From positions 1-12,275 of the forward strand of contig JANBPK010000173.1 in NCBI GenBank assembly GCA_027579435.1: a stretch of 12,275 nt of DNA. The letters run 5' to 3'. This DNA is from Candolleomyces eurysporus (Eukaryota > Basidiomycota > Agaricomycetes > Agaricales > Psathyrellaceae). The notes under the pieces were generated by a model. It did no database searches, was not told where the DNA came from, and was given only the letters and a program-made list of their open reading frames with translations. The position numbers and the translations under genes were made by a program. This document shows positions 1 through 7,220 of this stretch, piece after piece (the first letter of the stretch is position 1; every line of letters begins with the position of its first letter).

Positions 1-2960
1 CTGTCGCACATTCCTTGACATCCCCTCAGGCAGCCCCCCTGCGTATGCTGGCCCGACCCTCAATNCCCTATCCCACTATTATCCTTACCCTCGTGTCCAC
101 CATATTCAACCAAGCACCTGCCCTCAAGTCCTCGAGAGCAGCACTCCCTGGCAAGAGCTCGCCGTTTTCTTCGTGACAATTCCCCGTCGTGTTATGGGAT
201 CCCAAGATATCGATACCCCAAAGGAAGCTGTTTCCGGCGAACGATGGCCTATGCCACCAGCGGTCTCTCCCCTCCGATATCGGAGGACTAGTGCATGCGG
301 GGCATGGACTGGGTTGGCCGAAAGGTCTCCAAAAGAGGTCGCTGGAAGTCTGGCAATGAACATAAGGCAGAGATGGAGGTTTCGGAGCGGTGTCCAGCTT
401 TCAGATGGCCGAATTGAAGACGATGAGGATGATGAAGGTGACTCCGGGACGACTCGTTTTTCGACAACGAGCGAACTCGAGAGGCAATGGGTTTGAATTG
501 CCAATCGGCGGTTCCCATTTCTGGATGCGTCGATGGGTTCACTTGGGTTCCTAGCATGAGGGAGTGGAATGTTGCTGATCGTTCAGTTTCACATTGGACG
601 TTCAGTGACTGTACCCTAGAACTCTGCATCGTATGTGATTTTCGTGAACCCCCATATTGGTGTTTTGCTCACGGATATCATTAGCGGTCTCGGCTCCCTC
701 GGCTTCTTGACCTCCTCAAGTCGACAACGTCGAGTTCCAATCCATCCGCCTCCGACTCTCTCGCCCGAGGAAGCACGTGTTCCATTCAAACCGTACATAA
801 GTCCAACCTGCACAGTCGACACCTGGAGCTTTTCTTCAGCAGCATTGCTGACGACTCCATCGCTCTATTTACGTGGCGAACCTTTCCCTTTGGTCATGTG
901 TTGGACGCCAGCCGGCAAGACGTCAGGGTAGTCTACAAAGGCTAGACAGTTACTTCGGGGCACTTTGCTTTCCGGGGAATACCGGTGGCCGACTCGAGAC
1001 GTCTCCAAGGCTCTTGCATATGCGATGACGAGAGGTCGTGTGCGGGTCATTTCCTGATCCAGCGGAAGCCGCACCCTCCTTCAGCTGCCTAACTTATTCC
1101 TCAATCAGACTAGCGCTACTGATGTCCGATGGTGGTTTCGTCCTTTGGGAACGTCCAGAGCTCATTACTGATGATGTCCCGTAAGTCTCATATTCAAAAA
1201 CTATCTTATTTTCGCTTATCGCGGTCGTAGGGGCACCTCTTGTTCTGCATTCACCCCACCAACAATCCAAATGACGCACTGCGCGCAGTCAGCCAGACAC
1301 CCTTGCCATCGCTTCAGATAGCAAGATCTATGTCATCGATCTGGTAAATATTGCTGCTCTCTATCAACCTATCAATGTTTCTGAGCTGCACTATATTAGC
1401 CACATTTACACCGTGCCTTCAGGAAGTTCTTCATGATCGACTTTTGTTCGCCGTACCTAAACACCCTTCAAGATGATCTGCGCCTTTGACTTTGACGCTC
1501 TTCACTACTCCCTCGCTGCTATCACCGAAGATTCGACTCTGACTCTTTGGAACCTGCAAGACACTATTCCATATGTCATCCACAAGGTCCGAGGAAAGGA
1601 TGATTGTCATCAGAAGGAGGAATGGCACCGTCTTCCAGCTCCTCGCTCACTCCAACAAGAGCATCCTGTCAACAATCAAGTCGTTAATGGCAATTTGCAC
1701 GAAGACCCCGAAATGTTTGGTCACGCCAACTTCGATGGAAGGATCCAGACCTCGGGATAGCATGATCGCTTGCAAGATCAACATCGAGTCGTCTTAAGCT
1801 GGAGGTGAATAACACGTTCGAGGCCAATTCGAGCAATTGGTTGAGTTCGCAGGACCCAACCCTACCATCCGTTTCTTCATTCTGGCGGCTGATCCTGATC
1901 CTCATGGTGATGAATCTCATGCAGCATGTATTGCTGCCAAATCGCCTGCGACATTCCACCAAGATGTTTTGCGAGAGATGAGAAATGAGATCCAGTCTCA
2001 AAGGCGAGCCGATCGCCTGGCAAAGCGAGGCCCTTCATAGCCATGAGGTGAGCTGCCCTATTCACGCACACATAGTTACGCTGCACTCATCTCATGCCCT
2101 TAGGCTTCGATCTGCGACGAACTCACGGTCCGTTCCTTATCTGAACAGGTCAAGATTTTGAGTGTAAATGCTCAAGCACCGTCTTCCTCTCACAATCACC
2201 TTCATTCAACTGGCTGGAGGCCACCTTTGGCAACAACACATGCAGAAGCCTGCCCCGGGTCCGCCTGCCTACAGTCCGAACCACGCGCCCTATCAGCCAG
2301 CTCCGCAGCAGCAGCCAGGGTCTGGGCTGATACATCAACCCTAGTTTGGCGGTATCGCAGCTCTCTAGGTTCCCATCCTGCAACTATTCCACAGCCTCCT
2401 CCCGAACGCACTCCCCCAATCAAGGCGGACCAATGAGACGAGATATACCCTACCGTCCCTCATACCCAAGAGCCCAGCAAATTTCGTCATCTGCTGGCCC
2501 GTTCTACTCCCGATGTTATCATGCCGCTCAACGGACCGCCCTGGTCTCTCAAGCTGTTATTCTGACCCTTGTTCATCAAGTATGTACTATCGCTTTATCA
2601 TGATCAGGTGAAGTGATTGTCTGACAATACCTACAATTCAGCTTTTAGCGATTCTTGACGAAACTCCTCCTAATGACGAGTCTTTTAAGAGCTCGCTCCG
2701 GTGGTTGCAGCGCTCAGTCGCAATGCTCCGCCCTGATGTATGTTCACGTCTGAATACCCTGCGTAGCCCTAATCTTACGACGATTGTCAAAACGACAAAC
2801 TCATCGCTGATTTCATCCTGCGTGTCACCCCCAGCGTCCAGCATCTTCTCAATACCACAAAGCAGCATTTGACGGTTCTCCCGGGTACACCCCCAACGCT
2901 TGAAACCGCACAGACGTCTTGGCGGACCTGATGGACGCGCCACAACAAGACGCGTCAAAA
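1..2960 (+). pseudogene. Decayed EDC4/Ge-1-like mRNA-decapping scaffold gene
   Basis: EDC4/Ge-1 scaffolds mRNA decapping in cytoplasmic P-bodies, using an N-terminal WD40 region and a C-terminal helical domain. Recognisable pieces occur here in the correct order but in changing frames: AYAMTRGRVRVIS (about 1016-1054) followed by TGA; SDGGFVLWE and ITDDVP before 1181; DTLAIASDSKIYVIDL before 1344; AFDFDALHYSLA and EDSTLTLWNLQD (about 1479-1562); NGTVFQLL; EDPEMFGHANFDGRIQT; EFAGPNPTIRFFILAADPD (from about 1839); then C-terminal pieces VRSLSEQVKILS, LLARSTPDVIMPLNGP, SQAVILTLVHQ, DESFKSSLRWLQRS and DFILRVTPSVQHLLNTTKQ. Relic introns remain at 631-685, 1181-1230, 1344-1399, 2048-2103 and 2580-2641, with GT and AG ends. 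Frame changes, stops (1055-1057, 1795-1797, 1810-1812), missing codons and a lost acceptor near 2793 show that it cannot encode the full protein. The first 950 bases are assigned only by position; an open frame covers 2-496. The relic may begin before the window. Confidence 0.82.
617..633 (+). repeat. 17-base exact repeat, copy 1
   Basis: The sequence TAGAACTCTGCATCGTA occurs here and again at 10442-10458 in the same orientation. Both copies run into a splice-donor-like GTATGT or GTAAGT. The flanks outside the 17 bases do not align. It may be a remnant of a shared fragment or coincidence. Confidence 0.4.
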
Positions 2961-4140
2961 TCACGGTCTCTTCATCATTTCTTCCCAATATTTTGCATTT
3001 TTAAGAGAATATGTACATTTTACATGCATTATCCGAATTTTATAAGGAACATTGCTGACGATGTCGAGAAATGAGGCCTTGTATCGGGGAGGCAGGAAAG
3101 ATTTGGTCTTGTTTGGCTCTGCCAAACTTGAAGTGCCGATTCCACTGATGGCGCCTTTCTGCTTGGAACAAGACAGATTCCACCATATGCCTTTGGCCAC
3201 CAACTAGGCGATCAACCAGATACCGGCATGAGACAAAAACATGCTGCCAATGTTGTCAGCTGTGAGGAGCACAGTCGCTCCTCTGCTTTCGAGCCCCCAA
3301 CTCGCCGTCGGGGCACCACNNAAATACACGTCGCTGGGGGATTGACGACGTGATGGAATGGTGCGTCATTGCCATTTCTCCTGCTGTTGCGGATTGAACC
3401 ACCCTCGCCTCCGCTGCCGCAGACGGNCCCCCCGCCACCATCGTTGCTCCCGCTGTGACGGTGTCACGCGCTAGCTTGGACAGGCCTCACCACGATAATT
3501 GGCGGCCCCGGTACAGACGCCGCCCCCTCACCACCGTTGTGCCTCGCCCCCATTGTTGCACCCGCTAGCTCAGACAGCATCTAGCGGCAGCGACAGCGCG
3601 CGGACAATGAGTTCAGCAACTTTCGACACAAGCGGCCACTTGTCCATGTCCGACAAAACATCAACCAGATACTCATACCTCAGCGCCTTCATCCGCACTC
3701 AAGGCATCTGCGAGGTCTACAACTTCACCGCCGCCGTCTTAGTGGGTTGCAGAAGAGGTGTCAGTTTCAATTGATTTCGATGAGTGCTCCGGCCTTTAGG
3801 CGCTTTGGTGAGGGTCGGTTTTGTGATTTTGCGATGGCCAGGTACCACACTCATGTTGCCTTATTATTCGTTTATGATACCACCGATGGAAAGATGTCGC
3901 CTGTCCCATTGTCACCTGCTCGATTACTCCCCGGCTCTGTAATAAAGAAATCAATTCTCTGCAATGGGCTCGAGGCGTTGCATTTGAGTGCATGTCTGGC
4001 TCAGGCTGGACGTGAGGGGGCAACGGCTCTCGTCGTGGATCAGCACAGGCAAACTCTAGTGACCATTAATAATACAATTTAACTATTAGTCATTGACAAA
4101 GGAGATGTCTGTCGCAGCGTCCAGCGCTGGTAAAAGGTGG
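2961..4140. other. Region without a convincing gene
   Basis: Bases 2961-3250 are the AT-richer 3' flank of the EDC4-like relic. Bases 3290-3480 contain N bases at 3320-3321 and 3427 and are C-rich. Two similar 21-base units lie near 3436-3456 and 3546-3566 (18 of 21 bases alike) and would encode Pro/Ala-rich repeats. Bases 3750-4140 hold only unremarkable open frames and an AATAAA on the + strand near 3942, and they include the 3' flank of the minus-strand WD40 gene. Confidence 0.5.
3499..3774 (+). other. Pro/Ser/Thr-rich open frame, possible gene remnant
   Basis: I do not recognise this 91-codon frame. Its codons between about 3600 and 3740 mostly end in C, as in real fungal exons, and the translation includes TSTRYSYLSAFIRTQ and YNFTAAVLVG. 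The start region is proline- and histidine-rich. Upstream in another frame lies a further Ala/Pro-rich stretch (ASAAADGPPATIVAPAVTV, from about 3402), so the two may be pieces of one broken or spliced gene. No splice structure joins them clearly, and N bases nearby leave the assembly uncertain. Confidence 0.2.
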
Positions 4141-6185
4141 CTAGTCAAGAGCATCAATTGTGGAGATGGCTCGGAAGATCTCAAATGACTCTTGCACCTC
4201 TTGTTTGAAGCCCGTAACAACGTGATCTAAAGTGCCAGCTGTACTATCATGGGCCGGGCGCACTGTATTGCGCTGGGGCATAGGCCTGTCCAACCTCATG
4301 GATGATTTCGTCGGAATTGACAACATCGATGGGGGAGCGCTGGGGCTATCTTGCATGAGGCCGTCTGTGCTTGCTGGCGGTCTGTCTGGGGGCATCCCCA
4401 TCGATGGAAAAGGAAGGGGATTATCCCGGGGTGAGTTTGCCAATTGCTTGTTTGTAGCAGGCAAAGCCGTTGGCAGGATTAGGCGGCTGAGGTAGTCAAA
4501 AGTCTACTGCATGTATGAGTAGGATGGTTACTGACTGAGCGCCTTATCCACTCACATGAAGCCATTTTTCTTGGGTCCCCCACACAGCAAGACATAAAGT
4601 CAACAGGTTGATGTATCGCTGGGAAGAGGTTCGTCTTCTATGGTGTTGCATCGGTTGACGGTTATCAACCTGCCCACAGATTACGATTGAGTTAGAAATC
4701 TTAAAGCCATCACGTTGGAGCGCTTACCTGCTTCTCCCAAACATAGATCTCATGTTTATGTGAACTTGATGCAGTACTTAAGAGAACGTGGTGGTGACCA
4801 GAGCTATGAGCCTAAATTGAAGGTAAGGACGTTAGGATTGACTCCATAAAGGTGCTACTAACGGCAACACGGCGAACACCGCCTGAGAGGAAAGGTATGT
4901 AATCCGATAATGCAAAGTGGAAACNAAAAAGTCCGCACCTCGAGCGTGTCGCAGAACCTCAATTGGCTTGGAGGCGTTGTTTCTGAAGATGTAGACATAG
5001 CCACCTTCGTCTGGACAGGCAACAGCGCTGTCACCTTCGACAAAGGTTGCATCTTTGACATGGTTAGGCTTTCCAGGCAGCTCAAAACATTGCTTGAGGC
5101 GAAGTTCAGCAACGTCGTATAAATCAAACCCGGTGCAAAGGTTGTCCACCAGGGATAGCCTCCCATTTTTACTGAGAGCAACATGACCTCTGGGTGGGGC
5201 ACTGTCATGAGAGGGCTTGAACAGCATCTTGCGAGTCACTCACATCGGGGTGTCCAGATTCTTTGACCACTTTTTGATGCCGAGGGCAGCATCGAAACAA
5301 ATTCTAGCGTCTCAGCAGCCAGTGCAGGAAAATTTACAATCAGCTACCGCACAATTAACACCTAAGGAAAAGACTTACATCTTTCCGCTCTCCAAGAGGT
5401 ACACAACGATCTCACTTGACTCCTTGAAATGAATGGTCCTGGGCGTGGGTGAAAGGCCGTTATCGGTCTTGAAATGATAAACCCATGGAGTCTTTGAAAG
5501 GGCTAATTTTGAAAGAGACATGAGGACCTGGTATATGAAAGTCATTCTCAGCGCACCCTTTGTATCAAACTTGTAAACGCGCAGCTCTCCCAGCATGGCA
5601 CTGACAGCCAGACTGCTCGTGATACAATCGAAGTCAAGATCTTCAACAGGCGTATTCTCTTGAAAGATGGCTTCGTTCACAACCGGTTGTGGGACGCTCT
5701 AGCGAAAGTTGGTGAGTAGGGTATACCACTATCGAAAAATGGCGCACATCGCTTCCAATCCATTTGTAAATGACGATACGACCCCTCGCAGATCCAACAA
5801 AGATGAACGAATTGCCATTGTGCCCTTCCACCCACTTCAATGCTGTGATTTGTCCCCAACGTTGATGTTTGTCAGAGAGCACCTGAACTAATGACATGGT
5901 GTTCAAGTTCCATATTTTGACTGCTTCATCGCTTGCTGGAGTACACTGAGACAAGCATCAAGAATGGCGATTGCAGAGACTCACATCCACTTGCCATCAG
6001 GCATCCATCAGGCGAAATAACAAGACGATTGATGGCTGCACTGTGGGCAACTAACCGACCCCTGAGTTTATAGTTCTGTTCAAAGTGGTTATAAATGGAA
6101 TATGGGCAAAGGGTAAATTGCGTACTGTGAAGGACGAGCTGAAGAAAGAACTGAAGAAGGTTGATAGAGTGTAAAGGAGATCCAT
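4141..6185 (-). CDS. WD40-repeat-like protein, ten exons, apparently intact
   Basis: Exons on the minus strand: 6185-6126, 6075-5985, 5935-5748, 5698-5379, 5303-5244, 5201-4939, 4882-4863, 4811-4728, 4669-4556, 4503-4141. They total 1563 bases (520 residues), all nine introns (42-75 bases) have GT..AG ends, and every phase agrees. ATG at 6185 gives a short hydrophobic, Ser/Phe-rich N-terminus, then a clear WD40 repeat: AHSAAINRLVISPDG (from residue 30) and DEAVKIWNL (residues 53-61). More blades follow (IVIYKW, ELRVYKF, GHVALSKNG, GFDLYDV, YVYIF), ending in HKHEIYVWEK near residues 352-361. After the propeller come an Arg-rich patch, a short hydrophobic run near 385, and a proline-rich tail of about 120 residues. 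It resembles solitary WD40 proteins seen in many copies in Agaricomycetes. WD40 propellers usually bind partner proteins; its partner and role are unknown. The N at 4925 is intronic. Confidence 0.8.
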
Positions 6186-6219
6186 GTTTGGCAGTAAGAA
6201 GCCAGCGACAAAGGATGAC

Positions 6220-6225
6220 TTTATA
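6220..6225 (-). promoter_or_regulatory. TATA-like element upstream of WD40 gene
   Basis: TATAAA is read on the minus strand about 35 bases before the chosen ATG at 6185. At usual TATA spacing it would give a very short 5' leader. The position is suggestive, but the motif is common by chance. Confidence 0.3.
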
Positions 6226-6904
6226 GGCATAAGGCCTTTTGTGTTAGTAGATAACAATTGCTTTGCCAGCCACACTCTTGTGCTGTCAACTAACGTACTA
6301 TTTTTCTGTTTTTCGAAACACGAACAACATAACTTATTAGGCAAAGAACAGAACAATGTCATTGATCAATCGTCATAGCAGCGTCTTTGAATAGAGAAAA
6401 ACAATGATCCCAGCTAATTATTCTTGCCGAGCGAGTTTGGGTAAAGGGCTCGAAGAATCAATGCCCCCGTGTATTCTTCGCACTGGAAGCAGATTGGAGG
6501 GACAGGGGTTGGGCTCCGATGTTCCAAACGATATCTTTGTGCTGGGATAATCGCATTATGAAGTCAGTTCATAAAATTTGTCTTACAATAACAGGGTGTC
6601 CCTCTCATCGGCGTAATTAGTAGCATGCTTTGAAGACACCCCCCTGCTTCCAGTCACTTTCAAGGCATCGCACCGGAGTCGAGAGGCTATACAAAATTCC
6701 TTTTTGTATTTCAAGATCAAGCGGTTTCATATTGTCTGCTTGGCATGTCGCTATTTCTAGCTTTTCCCTCAACCACAAGCTATGGAGATGTAGCTGCACA
6801 GTGTTGGTGACGGTAATCGCTAGTCGTTCAGCACATCGCAGGAAGAACCTGACACTGAAAACCTTTACCGACGCTCTACAAAAGGATCGCAAAACAATTG
6901 AGTG

Positions 6905-6941
6905 CTCAACCGCGATATTGTCTTACCATTTTGCGGTTGAG
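6905..6941. repeat. Stem-loop, 9-base perfect arms
   Basis: CTCAACCGC (6905-6913) pairs with GCGGTTGAG (6933-6941) across a 19-base loop. A second GTTGAGC at 6941-6947 can pair instead with GCTCAAC at 6904-6910. The function is unknown. Confidence 0.55.
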
Positions 6942-6975
6942 TTGAGCGTTACAATAACAACTGTCGATGAGACAA

Positions 6976-7008
6976 GGCCGACAACAGTGTACAAAAATGT
7001 TGTCGGCC
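6976..7008. repeat. Stem-loop, 11-base perfect arms
   Basis: GGCCGACAACA (6976-6986) pairs perfectly with TGTTGTCGGCC (6998-7008) across an 11-base loop. It lies 35 bases after the preceding stem-loop and about 210 bases before the coiled-coil gene start. It could be a protein-binding site or part of a leader; there is no direct evidence for either. Confidence 0.6.
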
Positions 7009-7109
7009 CTGAGCTATCCATTGTCTGAGTGTAGAAGGGCCCACAAACTCAACAGCGCCCATGGTTAGAGGTCCAGTAATTGTGCGATCTGAATTGGCGC
7101 TCCAGCGCT

Positions 7110-7115
7110 TTTATA
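7110..7115 (+). promoter_or_regulatory. TATA-like element upstream of coiled-coil gene
   Basis: TTTATA lies about 105 bases before ATG 7221 and just downstream of the two stem-loops. This is a plausible core promoter distance for a fungal gene with a leader, but it is supported only by the motif. Confidence 0.2.
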
Positions 7116-7220
7116 GCACAATAGCACCATCCAATTGTCGTATTGCCTCCTGGACGCCGACCTGTGTTTTAAAAGGGGGCCATTGCGGCGCAAGGTTTAC
7201 GCTAGATATAGTAGCTATTC

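Larger units (their letters stand above)
6186..7220. other. Divergent intergenic region between WD40 and coiled-coil genes
   Basis: The two flanking genes point away from this kilobase, so it should hold both promoters. I see no gene I can support. It contains a small stem at 6451-6480 (8-base arms CGAAGAAT/ATTCTTCG), two adjacent stem-loops near 6905-7008, and a TTTATA motif at 7110-7115, about 105 bases before the next ATG. Confidence 0.55.

Noticed and set aside
1..2960. Repeat-induced point mutation as the cause of EDC4-like decay
   Set aside because: The region stays GC-balanced and the damage is mainly indels and missing codons, not dense C-to-T changes.
3256..3441. Minus-strand frame over the N-containing stretch
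   Set aside because: It contains undetermined bases and a low-complexity composition; no start, splice or motif support.
4858..5208. 116-codon minus-strand frame overlapping the WD40 gene
   Set aside because: It runs across an intron and covers the same bases in the wrong frame; the alternative frame carries the WD40-like motifs.
6630..7028. 132-codon open frame on the + strand in the divergent intergenic region
   Set aside because: No recognisable motif, no coding-like codon bias, an overlapping opposite-strand frame of similar quality, and its end is made of the two stem-loops.
6360..7060. MITE or other small transposon with terminal inverted repeats
   Set aside because: An 11-base TTACAATAACA repeat occurs twice (near 6583 and 6949), but in direct orientation, and no terminal inverted repeats or target-site duplication could be matched.
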